64,000 nt of DNA, taken from contig JAEUJZ010000013.1 in NCBI GenBank assembly GCA_016794505.1, forward strand, positions 186,001 to 250,000. The letters run 5' to 3'. The position numbers and the translations under genes were made by a program. Under the pieces are notes generated by a model. That model did no database searches. It was not told where the DNA came from and saw nothing but the letters and a program-made list of their open reading frames with translations. Origin of the DNA: Myxococcales bacterium. Its GTDB lineage: Bacteria; Myxococcota_A; Polyangia; Palsa-1104; JAEUJZ01. Positions 7,033 through 17,070 of the stretch are shown piece after piece. Every line of letters begins with the position of its first letter. The stretch's first letter is position 1.

Positions 7033-9870
7033 CTACGGGGAGCTTGGTGTGTCGCTGCGATCTGCTTGCACGGCGGCTTCAAAGGCGGCTGCAGAGGGGA
7101 AGGCATAGAGCGGACCCTCCTGGGTTTCCAGCAGATAGACCTCGCCATCGTCGGCGGCGAGACCCTCGGCCAGCGACGCATACAACAGAGCGGCCTGCCG
7201 CTGCCACAGCACGGGCACGATCTGCGTGGCGGCCTTGTCGGTCAGATAGCCAGCCTGCTGAGCATGCACATTGATCGCGAGGCGCCCCTGCGCATCGGCC
7301 GCTGCGGGCGCGCAGACCCAGCGATCCTGGCGAAAGGCGAAGTCCGGCATCGGATCCAGCGCCAGGGCGCGCTCGGCCTGGCCCTGCTCGTCGCGCTTGA
7401 TGATGTACCGCGCCTCGGCGCTGGGTCCGCCCATGGTGACGTAGTGCAGCTTGTAGCTGGTGTAGCGGAAGCGACGGCCGCCCTCGACGCAGTCAATCTG
7501 GCCCAGCTTGTCGATGCGAATCTCGCTGACGGGATAGTTCCAGACCGCCATGCCCGACGAGGTATCGAACACAAAGGGCAGCCCCATGCGGGCGGTGACG
7601 AACTCGTGGATCTCGATCACCGAGTCATAAACCGTCTCTTGGCAGGCCAGGACCCGCGCGGCACCACGCGGCTCGCAGCGCGTAAGCTCCCGTCGGGTGG
7701 CGGGCGAGCCAGTGACTTCAAACACGATGTTGTGATAGTCGCCGGTCTTGGCGTTGTACCAGTGCTCAACGACCTTGCCGCCGCAGCCGCTGGGATGCAT
7801 GTCCTGCACTTCTTCGGCGATCTTGACCGCGCTGTCCTCTTGTGGGTTGAGCTCAACGGCCTCGATACGCAGGTCGCGCTCGCCTTCCTCGTTGAGCGTG
7901 ACGTACTTGACGACCACCAGCATGCGCCGGCCCTTGGCGTCGATGGTGATGTCGTCTTCGTCGCTGGCCTCGGCTGCTACCCAGTCCGGGTTGGGCAGAA
8001 AGGTCCCGTCCGCCGTCGGCAGATCGCGACGGAAGCGAGCCGCTGGGTTTTCGTACTTCTTGCTTGGGTCGGACTTGTGCCACAGCTCTTTGACCTCGGC
8101 GTCGACACGAATGCGGCGTCGACCGCCGGCTGGCTCGATGAGAAGCCAGTGACCGCCGTTGTTGCGGCTGCCGACGAACTGTGTGACCTCGACCTGTGTC
8201 GACTTCATGCGCAGCGCGTCGGGGACGGCCCAGCCCCCTTCATGATCGGCGGTCAACGCCCCGGCGAGGTCCCAGCAGTCCTCGGCGGAGTACGTCTGCA
8301 AAGCCGGGGGCGGCGCGCCGGGAGTGTCGCTGTGCGGCACATAGTCGCCGCGCTCGCAGCGATACAAGTGGACGCTGCGCTGTGGGTTGATGCCCATGGC
8401 GTTGAGCGGCGCCTCGTTGTGGCAGTGTCCCCACCAGCCGATCTCGATGGGCGAAAGCTCGATGCCGCCGTCTTGGTTCCAGTCAAAGGGAATGCCCGGC
8501 CGGGCGGCTTCTCCGTCGACTAGACCGCGCACGCCCAGCTCTTGCTGCGTCACTTTTCGCGCGACGATGTAGTCCGCAAGCTCGTCGGGCAAAGGGCTTC
8601 CGGCGCGGGACGGCGACACCGCAGGTCCCTGCCAGTCAAAGCGCAGCGTGCCGTCGCTGTCGCGGTACACCGGCAGCCCGGCCAGAGCGGCATGCTCGCG
8701 AGGAAGTCCGCTGTCCTTGAGGTTCAGCACCTCATAGCTCGGACGCTGCGGACGGCTGCCCGAGGCGAGGGACACGCGCTGTCCAGGTCCACTGCTGTAC
8801 GAGCGCCGTTGCACGAGTGCCCCGCTGATCGACACCTCGAAGTCCTGCTCGTCGACGTGGCGGTTCCAGTTAAAGACGGTCTTGTGGTTCAAGAGGTCTT
8901 CGATGCGGTTCTTGATGATCAGGTACGCTTCGCTGTCGACGGGGGTCTGCGCCAAGAGCTTGTGCAGCGGCGAAAGGAAGTTCTGCCAGTACGGCCAGTA
9001 GTTCGTGTGCTCACCGACTTGCATGACATACGCGCGCCCGCAGAGAAGGTCTTCTTCGAGCGTGTGTAGCTCGCCGATCGCCGTCTGCCGATCGGATGCC
9101 GATAAGCCCGTCTGACTGAGCGCAGCGCGCAGCGATGCAAAGAAGGCGCTGCGACGCAGGTGCTGGATGCCAAAGCGCTCGTTTGCGCCCCGCACCGCGA
9201 CGCCTTCGGCCGCGAAATAGTCGCGACTCTGTTCGACCGTGCGCTGAACCCAGGCCCGCAGATCGTCGAGACTGCACAGGGCACAGAGCGCGGCTTGCTC
9301 CGTCGCGACCAGATCGCGCGGCGATGGGTCTTGCCAGTCGGGTAGCTGAAACACGACAGCGGGATAGGAAGTCCCGCCCGCTGTCGTGACAAAGGCCAGC
9401 GTCGCGCCGGCCGTGGTCAGCCGCCAGCTTGCGCAAGGTCCAAGAGGCTTGGCCCCCGACAGCGCCCGTTCCAAGGCACTCGGTACAGGCGGAGCTGCAG
9501 GAGCCGGGCTGGCTGCCGTCGGGGAACGCTCGCCGGCTTGCCCGCTGTCCTGTCGACGGAGCCGGGTTGGCTGCTTGGCTCGGCTCAGGCCCGGAAAGAT
9601 GGACTCAATGCCGAGCTCAGCGGCCAGATCGTGGGCTGCGCGCAGCGCTCCTTCGTCGAGCGTGATGTCTTCCAGACGTATGCGGCGATCGCGAAGCTCG
9701 GGACTGGCGCGCAGAAACGCCGCAGGGCGCAGAAGCGTCGTCCGCAGCCGAGGAGACATGCCACCCTCGCGGGCAAGTCGGATCAGGCTGCGGAAGTCGG
9801 TCTCTGTGATGTGCCCATGGTTGGCGACCAAGATGTCGATGTATCGACGACGCAGCAGCGCGGCGCTCAT
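7033..9870 (-). CDS. Large protein of unknown function, possible transglutaminase-like Cys-His region
   Basis: 945 aa; start ATG 9870 with an AGGGGA-type ribosome site about 7 nt upstream. No signal peptide or membrane segment. Residues 1-100 are helical, followed by an Ala/Pro linker at about 105-135. A long middle region contains CGRAYVMQVGEHTNYWPYWQ and, near residue 480, IGWWGHCHNEAP, with a Cys around residue 484. This conserved-looking Gly-His-Cys-His context is reminiscent of the nucleophile region of elicitor-type transglutaminases, but that is only a resemblance. Asn/His-rich strands follow (NNGGHWLLIEPAGG, HWYNAKTGDYHNIVFEV). It ends 67 bp downstream of a Ser/Thr kinase on the same strand, so the two are probably co-transcribed and the protein could be a kinase target. 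I cannot assign an activity with certainty. Confidence 0.75.
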   Translation of the reverse strand: MSAALLRRRYIDILVANHGHITETDFRSLIRLAREGGMSPRLRTTLLRPAAFLRASPELRDRRIRLEDITLDEGALRAAHDLAAELGIESIFPGLSRAKQPTRLRRQDSGQAGERSPTAASPAPAAPPVPSALERALSGAKPLGPCASWRLTTAGATLAFVTTAGGTSYPAVVFQLPDWQDPSPRDLVATEQAALCALCSLDDLRAWVQRTVEQSRDYFAAEGVAVRGANERFGIQHLRRSAFFASLRAALSQTGLSASDRQTAIGELHTLEEDLLCGRAYVMQVGEHTNYWPYWQNFLSPLHKLLAQTPVDSEAYLIIKNRIEDLLNHKTVFNWNRHVDEQDFEVSISGALVQRRSYSSGPGQRVSLASGSRPQRPSYEVLNLKDSGLPREHAALAGLPVYRDSDGTLRFDWQGPAVSPSRAGSPLPDELADYIVARKVTQQELGVRGLVDGEAARPGIPFDWNQDGGIELSPIEIGWWGHCHNEAPLNAMGINPQRSVHLYRCERGDYVPHSDTPGAPPPALQTYSAEDCWDLAGALTADHEGGWAVPDALRMKSTQVEVTQFVGSRNNGGHWLLIEPAGGRRRIRVDAEVKELWHKSDPSKKYENPAARFRRDLPTADGTFLPNPDWVAAEASDEDDITIDAKGRRMLVVVKYVTLNEEGERDLRIEAVELNPQEDSAVKIAEEVQDMHPSGCGGKVVEHWYNAKTGDYHNIVFEVTGSPATRRELTRCEPRGAARVLACQETVYDSVIEIHEFVTARMGLPFVFDTSSGMAVWNYPVSEIRIDKLGQIDCVEGGRRFRYTSYKLHYVTMGGPSAEARYIIKRDEQGQAERALALDPMPDFAFRQDRWVCAPAAADAQGRLAINVHAQQAGYLTDKAATQIVPVLWQRQAALLYASLAEGLAADDGEVYLLETQEGPLYAFPSAAAFEAAVQADRSDTPSSP

Positions 9871-9937
9871 CTCGCTTCCCCTTTCGGGCCGCGAAGTAGG
9901 CGGCCCACCAAATCATGAGCCCAGAAGCAGGCCTAGG

Positions 9938-11251
<1,314 letters not shown>

Positions 11252-11701
11252 TCAGCGCCTGATCGTTTGAGGTCTCTGTGAGGTCTTTGGGTGGTCTTTG
11301 GACGACCTATTGAGCTTTCTTGCAGGCAACACGCGCTGTGGGTCGCGTCTTCGTCTGACCTTGCTCTGCATCCAGCGATGTCGACCCGCCGTTTTGGCAG
11401 CGGCCAAGCGGGGTTTGCAGAGAGCAAGACACCCCGGCTGCGACCCGCGCGGGGTTCAATAGGAAAAGCAGTCTTTGCGCTTACGCCCAAGGGACAGAAT
11501 ACACGAAATCGCGGCCCGGAAGCGTGCTGACCCATGGCCGGCATGGCAGCCAGAACAACCCGGATGTGGCAGTGATGCCGCCCCCCAAAAGAGCGCCGCA
11601 GCGCTTCCGAGAGATCGACGTTGCCCACGGCATCCGCAATCGTTGCCGCGCCGCGATAGGGTGCGGTATTCTATGACCTTCACGCGTTAGGCAGTGGGCG
11701 C
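11252..11701. other. Divergent intergenic region
   Basis: 450 bp between two divergently transcribed genes (the kinase to the left, the HATPase protein to the right). It should carry both promoters. Short TTTGGG/TCTTTGG-type direct repeats occur at about 11273-11300. Open frames crossing it (for example 11291-11530) have no ribosome site or recognisable domain, so I do not call a gene. Confidence 0.5.
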
Positions 11702-12874
11702 ATGGCGCACGCACAGCATCCCGGCTCCGCACCATATCCGTCGTCATCCCAAGCCGTGGGGGCAGCAACCTCTGCGAGCCCAGGGAGCAAATCGCATGCC
11801 GCAGCTTCCGGTCACGGCAGCCCGGCAGAGCGGCCAACCAAAGAGCGCCCTGGGGCGATTGTCCTCGATAAGAATCGCGCCACAAGCAAGCGTCTAGCAC
11901 GCGTGCTTACCAGCGCTGGCTATCACGCAAAGCCCGCAGATGACGATTCGGCATCGGCGCTGTGGTCGATGATCGCTGGCTCTCCAGAGATCAGCCAGTG
12001 GCTGCTCGTGTCCGAGGCAGCCGCATCGCCGACGCTATGCAGCGTTCTCAACCGCGGGGAAGCCCAGAGCAGCTGTCGCGGCCTTGTGTACTGCGGCCTT
12101 GCTGCATCCCCGACGGGATCGGGCCCGCCTTCCCCCCCATCGGCAGCGGGCGCTGATGAGCTCGATGTCGCGGCGCTCTGCGAGCAGAGTGGCATCGTCG
12201 CCCTGCTCAACGCACGACAGAATCGAGACTTTGATCTGCACCTGCTCAGCGTCGCCAATTATCTGCGCGGCCAGCCGCTCTTGCCGCTGCAAGGCTTCCT
12301 TCTATGGGGGGCTGCGGCCTACAGTACACAGATCAGCAATGTCGCGGGGCGCGACGCCGCCGAGGCGCGAATCGTCAAGCTGTGTACAGAACAGCTGGGC
12401 GTCTCATCGCGCATCGCAAACAGCGTCGGCGAGGTCATCCACGAGCTCTTGACCAACGCCATGTACGATGCCCCCGTCGATCCACAGGGCCGAGCGATCT
12501 ATGCACACGACCGCACAGCCCCGATCCAGCTTCACAACGAAGACCGTGTGACCTTCCGCTATGGCACGGATGGCACACGGCTGGTCGTCGAGACTGCCGA
12601 CCGTTTTGGTCGCCTGCGACGCAGTGACTTTGTCCGCAGCATGCGACGCGCAGCGGCCGGGCAAGTCAACCGCTCAGCAGGTGGGGCAGGAATCGGCCTT
12701 TCGATGATCTATCGCACTGCCAACGTCCTGCAGGTGGATGTCGAGCCAGGTCAGCGCACTCGTGTCACGACGGTCTTTGATCTGGACAGCGCGCGAGCGA
12801 CGGAGGGGGCACGCGCCGCGCGCACGATTATCTTCCCTGACTTGACTATCGCCTCTGCTCGGCGAGACCCTTAG
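11702..12874 (+). CDS. Pseudo-receiver plus HATPase (anti-sigma-factor-kinase-like) regulatory protein
   Basis: 390 aa. Residues 1-48 are low complexity. Residues 50-170 have a receiver-like alpha/beta pattern beginning GAIVLDKNRATSKRLARVL, but the acidic pocket and conserved Lys of true receivers are not evident. Residues 225-370 form a GHKL ATPase of the HATPase_c_2/RsbW type: N-box EVIHELLTNAMYDAP at 244-258 (Asn252), a G1-like DRFGRL (300-305) and a G2 box GGAGIGLSM (327-335). No histidine-phosphorylation domain is present. It most likely binds or phosphorylates an STAS antagonist. The next gene begins 17 bp downstream and encodes STAS-like domains, a classic partner-switch pairing. Confidence 0.77.
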   Translation: MAHAQHPGSAPYPSSSQAVGAATSASPGSKSHAAASGHGSPAERPTKERPGAIVLDKNRATSKRLARVLTSAGYHAKPADDDSASALWSMIAGSPEISQWLLVSEAAASPTLCSVLNRGEAQSSCRGLVYCGLAASPTGSGPPSPPSAAGADELDVAALCEQSGIVALLNARQNRDFDLHLLSVANYLRGQPLLPLQGFLLWGAAAYSTQISNVAGRDAAEARIVKLCTEQLGVSSRIANSVGEVIHELLTNAMYDAPVDPQGRAIYAHDRTAPIQLHNEDRVTFRYGTDGTRLVVETADRFGRLRRSDFVRSMRRAAAGQVNRSAGGAGIGLSMIYRTANVLQVDVEPGQRTRVTTVFDLDSARATEGARAARTIIFPDLTIASARRDP

Positions 12875-12891
12875 ATGAGGATGGGCGAACC

Positions 12892-15375
12892 GTGACCTAC
12901 GATGAACGATCCGGCGTGGTGGGGGCTGTTGCGCCGCCGCCAAAGCTGCTGATTGACTGGCTCTCTGAGGGCGAGGTGACGTGCTTGCGCATGTCCGGCG
13001 TCATCGACGAACAGTTCGATGCGCCAGGGCTGGCCACCAAGATCACGGGCCGCTACCTCATCCTCGACGTCGGCGGCATCGAGCGCATCTCATCCTTTGG
13101 CATTCGCCAGTGGGTTGACTTCATCGGCGCCATGGCGCCGCGCCTCAGCGGGATTTACTACGTCGAGTGTTCGCCCAAAGTCGTCGACCAGTTCAACATG
13201 GTCGCCAACTTCGGCGGCTCTGGCTTCATCGTTTCGTTCTATGCGCCGTATCGCTGCGACACCTGCGATCAAGAGCGCCGCTTGCTGTTCCGCACCGACG
13301 AAGAAACTCCGCTGTGGAAAGCGGGCCAAGCACCGCCGTCTTTGTGCCCGACCTGCAGCAACCCCGAAGATTTCGACGAAGACCCCGCGACCTATTTCAC
13401 GTACGTCGCGCAGCAGCCCAACACGCAGATTCCACCGCAGGTCATGAACTTCCTGCGCGTCCACTTGAGCTATGGCCAGGGCGGACAGCGCAAGCTGAAG
13501 ATCGAAAAGCGCATCGAGGGTCGCGCCACGTACCTCAAGTTCTCTGGCGATCTCGACAGCGATCTGCGAGCCCAGAAGCTAGCCGATGGTCTAGAGGGAG
13601 AAGTCATCTTCGACCTCGGCGGCATTCTGTCGGTTGACCCCGTCGGCACGGCGCAGTTCCGCAAGCTGATGCAGATGCTGGCGGCCAAGACCGGGACCGA
13701 CGAACAGGTCGATCGCGTTCACATGCTCGCAGTGCCCGCGCCGTTCCTTGAGCGCCTTGGACGCCCCGAGGATCTGACGGCCAAGGGGCAGGTGCTCTCG
13801 CTGCTGATCCCGTACAACTGCTCGCGCTGTCGTGCGACGACGCAGCGCTTGGTCGACTTCGCCCAACATGGTGAAGAGCTGCGCGCCGGTCGCGTGCCGC
13901 GCGTCAAGTGCGGCATCTGCGGCGGGCCCGTCACCTGCGTCGTCTCAGAGAGCTGGTTCTCGCGACTGCAGACGCTGCCGGTGCCCCAAGTGCCGCCGGA
14001 TCTACGCACGACGATCGCTCGTCTGACCACGGCACCGCCCCCCGCTGCAGCAGCCGCGGGACGTCAGACCGGTTTCCCTGCTGCGACCCCGGTTACTCCG
14101 TCGGGAGTGGCTGCCTCAGGTCCGGGCTGGAATCCGCAGGCGGGCTCGCAGCCGCCGGGCATGCTCTCGGGTGGGCTGGGCATGAGCAACACGACGTCCG
14201 GCATTCTGAGCGGCCCGCGACAGACCACAAACCCGGGTGCTACGGGCGCGCTATCCGGTATGCGCGGCGAGCTCACTCCGGGTTCGCGGCCACCGCAGGC
14301 AACGGGGATTGCCCCGGCGATGGCGCAGAACACGACGCTGCTCGGCAAGCTGCAGGGAATTCCCGGTCTGCTGCCAGGCATCTTGGTGGTGCTGCTGTCG
14401 CTGTCGGGCGCGATCGTCTATCGCATCCTCAGCGTGCCGCAGACCAACAAGCGAGGGGACTGGCAGCTCGTCGAGTCTTCGCAGCCCAAGGTCCCGGCCT
14501 GGCACGACGGCAAGTATGTCAGCAAAGACGATCTGGCCTTCATTGGTCACTCGCCGCCGCTGACCGATCGCGCCGAAGCGGTTGAGCGAGCCGACATAGC
14601 GGCTCAGACCGAGCTAGCGCAGCGCTTGGCCGACGCGGTCAGCACCAAGCACAGCGAATGGGCGAAGGTTGTGCCAGCGCTTTACACGGGCGCCATGCAA
14701 GCCGTGCTCAGCGAGGTCACCAAGGCCCAGGCTGCGCTGTTGAGAGAACAGCAGCGCGAGATGGAGTCGGAGTCGAAAGAGCGCAGCCCGTCCCTGAAAG
14801 CGGCCGAGCAGAGCCTGGCCCAAGCGCGCGACAAGCTGGGCGAGATTCACAAGCGCGTGTCGATGGCCCTGCGTACCGGTGCGCCGGATCTGATGCAGCC
14901 CGCGCCGCTGCAGTACTGGGAAAAGAAAGCGCGCAGCAGCAAGGGCAGTCGCGAGGTGGTCTATCAAGCCAGCACGCTGCTGCAGCTGAAGCCCGAGTCG
15001 CTAGATCGCCTGATCGCCTACTACGGACAGAGTGAGGCCGCGACGCTGGCCAAGGCACATGCCGTGTCCTTCTTCCCGCTCTTGGGCTATCGCTTCGATC
15101 CAGCAAATGGTGGTGCCGTGGTGGTCGAGGTCGATGCGCAAGGACCGCTTTCCCCCATCGGCCTGCAAGTGGGCGATATCGTGCTGTCGATCAGCGGGCG
15201 CGACGTCCACAGCGCCATCGAGTTCGCCAAGCTTGCCGATCAAGCGGTGCAGGACAGCGCCAGCAAAGACAGCATCTTCAAGGTCCAGCGCGGCGAACAG
15301 ATCACCAACCTGACTCTCAAGAAAACCGCGCCCAAAAAAGGCCCGGCCTTCCCCGGCAAAAAGCTCGGCAAGTAG
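12892..15375 (+). CDS. Double-STAS, zinc-ribbon, transmembrane, PDZ protein
   Basis: 827 aa, GTG start 17 bp after the HATPase gene with an AGGATGGG ribosome site. Layout: STAS-like domain 1 at about 19-118; Cys pairs CDTC (122-125) and CPTC (152-155), a probable zinc ribbon; STAS-like domain 2 at about 200-305; second Cys pairs CSRC (310-313) and CGIC (340-343); a Pro/Gly-rich linker at 370-475; one membrane segment near 485-507 (LLPGILVVLLSLSGAIVYRIL); a long helical, charged region at about 560-700; and a PDZ domain at about 725-815 (GLQVGDIVLSISGRDV). The STAS domains face the cytoplasm and the PDZ domain the periplasm if the N-terminus is inside. I infer that it relays an envelope signal to the HATPase partner. 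Confidence 0.8.
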   Translation: MTYDERSGVVGAVAPPPKLLIDWLSEGEVTCLRMSGVIDEQFDAPGLATKITGRYLILDVGGIERISSFGIRQWVDFIGAMAPRLSGIYYVECSPKVVDQFNMVANFGGSGFIVSFYAPYRCDTCDQERRLLFRTDEETPLWKAGQAPPSLCPTCSNPEDFDEDPATYFTYVAQQPNTQIPPQVMNFLRVHLSYGQGGQRKLKIEKRIEGRATYLKFSGDLDSDLRAQKLADGLEGEVIFDLGGILSVDPVGTAQFRKLMQMLAAKTGTDEQVDRVHMLAVPAPFLERLGRPEDLTAKGQVLSLLIPYNCSRCRATTQRLVDFAQHGEELRAGRVPRVKCGICGGPVTCVVSESWFSRLQTLPVPQVPPDLRTTIARLTTAPPPAAAAAGRQTGFPAATPVTPSGVAASGPGWNPQAGSQPPGMLSGGLGMSNTTSGILSGPRQTTNPGATGALSGMRGELTPGSRPPQATGIAPAMAQNTTLLGKLQGIPGLLPGILVVLLSLSGAIVYRILSVPQTNKRGDWQLVESSQPKVPAWHDGKYVSKDDLAFIGHSPPLTDRAEAVERADIAAQTELAQRLADAVSTKHSEWAKVVPALYTGAMQAVLSEVTKAQAALLREQQREMESESKERSPSLKAAEQSLAQARDKLGEIHKRVSMALRTGAPDLMQPAPLQYWEKKARSSKGSREVVYQASTLLQLKPESLDRLIAYYGQSEAATLAKAHAVSFFPLLGYRFDPANGGAVVVEVDAQGPLSPIGLQVGDIVLSISGRDVHSAIEFAKLADQAVQDSASKDSIFKVQRGEQITNLTLKKTAPKKGPAFPGKKLGK

Positions 15376-15415
15376 CACCTCTCCGTCCTCGCGATCCGCG
15401 ATACACTACGGCCTT

Positions 15416-16999
15416 ATGGATCCAGTCATTATTGGCCCACTTATCGCAGGTGGCGCGCTGGCGCTGATCATTGCGTTTAAGGTTCTTCTGTCGGGGCGCA
15501 AGAAGGATCCGGGGCCGCAAAAGAAAGTGCGGCTCTTGATCCACTCGATCAATGACGACCGCTGCACCGGCTGTGATGCGTGCGTCACCGTCTGCCCGAC
15601 CGACGTGCTAGAGCTTCAGAAAAACAAGAGCCGCGTCGCTCGCTTTGGCGACTGCATCCAGTGCGAGCAGTGCGCCAACGTCTGCCCAACCACCGCGCTG
15701 GTCATGCACCACGAAGGCACCGAGCCACCACCGCTTCTGGTGCCCGATCTTGACGATTACTATCAGTCCAACGCAACGCCCGGCCTGTATCTGCTCGGCG
15801 AAGCAGCCGGCAAGCCGCTGGTCAAAAACGCCGTCAACCTGGGACGCGCTGCGATCGAGCATGCGCTGCGCTCGGGTCTGCGTCCTGGCGCGCTTTCCGG
15901 CATGAACTCGCCGCAGCTAACCTGTTACGACGTCATCATCGTCGGCAGCGGCCCCGCGGGTCTGTCCGCCGCGCTGTCCTGCGTGCAGCGCAAGCTGTCC
16001 TATGTCGTCGTCGAAAAAGACGCCTTTGTCGCCTCGACCATCGCGCGCTATCCCAAGGGCAAAAAGGTCATGGCCGAGCCCTATGACGTCCGCTGCGTGG
16101 GCCTGTTGCCCGTCTGGGATTCGACCAAAGAGCAGGCCATCGGCGAGTGGAACCGCATCCTGTCCGAGGTCGAGCTGAACCTGAAGATGAAAGAGGTCGT
16201 CGAGGACATCAAGCGCGACCAAGCCAGCTTCGTCATCAAGACTGACAAGGGCACCTATCGAGCGCAGCGCGTGCTGGTCGCCATCGGTACCCGCGGCAAG
16301 CCGCGCCGCCTGAACGTGCCGGGTGAAGATCTCGACTTCGTGCAGCCGCTTCTGGACGATCCCGACAAATACACGGGCCGCACCATCTTGGTGGTCGGCG
16401 GTGGCGATAGTGCCGTCGAGGCAGCGATCGCTCTGTCCGCGCCCGAGCTTCGCAACAAGGTGCTGCTCAGCTATCGCGGCAAGGCGTTTAACCGCGTCAA
16501 AGCTAAGAACCGACAAGATCTGGATCTGGCCGAGCAGCAGAAGCGGGTGCTGGTGCTGTTCGGATCCAACGTCGCGGAGTTCAACCGGCAGGGCGCGACG
16601 CTAAAGCTCGCGGACGGCCGCATGCGCCCGGTGCCGCTGCAGAACGCGTTCGTGCTGATTGGCGGCGATCCGCCGGTCAAGTGGCTGGAGTCCATCGGCG
16701 TTCGCTATGTGCAGAAGCCGCACTCGTACCAGCGCGGCGCCACGGATCAGCTCGTCGAGCGCTTGCTGGGTCGACAGCCCGAAAACAACCGTCCTGGTCA
16801 GGCCGTCTCGACGGAGCTTTCCAGCTTCTTCCAGGCTCCAGCGATGCCCAGCTTGGTCGGCGATCGTCCGGTCATGGCGCAGCGCCGCGAACGCAAAGAG
16901 GCGACGATCATGGTGCCCAAGGAAGCCTTCCTGTTGCACCTGCCCGAAAAGCTCAAGCTCGACGCAGAAGCGCAGAAAGTCTCGGACCTGCGGCGCTAA
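15416..16999 (+). CDS. Membrane-anchored 2[4Fe-4S] ferredoxin-FAD/NAD(P) oxidoreductase fusion
   Basis: 527 aa. An N-terminal hydrophobic anchor (4-26) is followed by two classic 4Fe-4S motifs: Cys50/53/56/60 and Cys80/83/86/90, the second of each CxxCxxCxxxCP type. A thioredoxin-reductase-like flavoprotein follows, with FAD motif GSGPAG at 176-181, NAD(P) motif GGGDSA at 327-332 and AFVLIGG near 420-430. The redox-active CxxC of thioredoxin reductase is absent: the corresponding region reads AEPYDVRCVGLLP. It therefore more likely moves electrons between NAD(P)H and a ferredoxin or quinone-type partner. The tail at 450-527 is polar. The acceptor is unknown. Convergent with the Hsp70-like gene. 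Confidence 0.82.
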   Translation: MDPVIIGPLIAGGALALIIAFKVLLSGRKKDPGPQKKVRLLIHSINDDRCTGCDACVTVCPTDVLELQKNKSRVARFGDCIQCEQCANVCPTTALVMHHEGTEPPPLLVPDLDDYYQSNATPGLYLLGEAAGKPLVKNAVNLGRAAIEHALRSGLRPGALSGMNSPQLTCYDVIIVGSGPAGLSAALSCVQRKLSYVVVEKDAFVASTIARYPKGKKVMAEPYDVRCVGLLPVWDSTKEQAIGEWNRILSEVELNLKMKEVVEDIKRDQASFVIKTDKGTYRAQRVLVAIGTRGKPRRLNVPGEDLDFVQPLLDDPDKYTGRTILVVGGGDSAVEAAIALSAPELRNKVLLSYRGKAFNRVKAKNRQDLDLAEQQKRVLVLFGSNVAEFNRQGATLKLADGRMRPVPLQNAFVLIGGDPPVKWLESIGVRYVQKPHSYQRGATDQLVERLLGRQPENNRPGQAVSTELSSFFQAPAMPSLVGDRPVMAQRRERKEATIMVPKEAFLLHLPEKLKLDAEAQKVSDLRR

Positions 17000-17025
17000 G
17001 CGACGGCGGGCGCTGCGTGGCCCCG

Positions 17026-17042
17026 CTTGGCCCTATGCCAAG
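17026..17042. terminator. Hairpin between convergent genes
   Basis: CTTGGC at 17026-17031 pairs with GCCAAG at 17037-17042 around a 5-nt loop, in the 71-bp space between the flavoprotein stop and the Hsp70-like stop. There is no T-tract, so it may be a weak or factor-assisted terminator. Confidence 0.35.
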
Positions 17043-17070
17043 GCCCCAGCCTGCGCTCGCCAGTGGGCAG

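Noticed and set aside
6847..8523. Long plus-strand open frame of 558 codons
   Set aside because: It is antisense to the coherent 945-aa minus-strand gene, starts inside the 22-bp array and shows no protein-like motifs.
11291..11530. 79-codon frame in the divergent region
   Set aside because: No ribosome site, no motif, and it lies between two divergent promoters.
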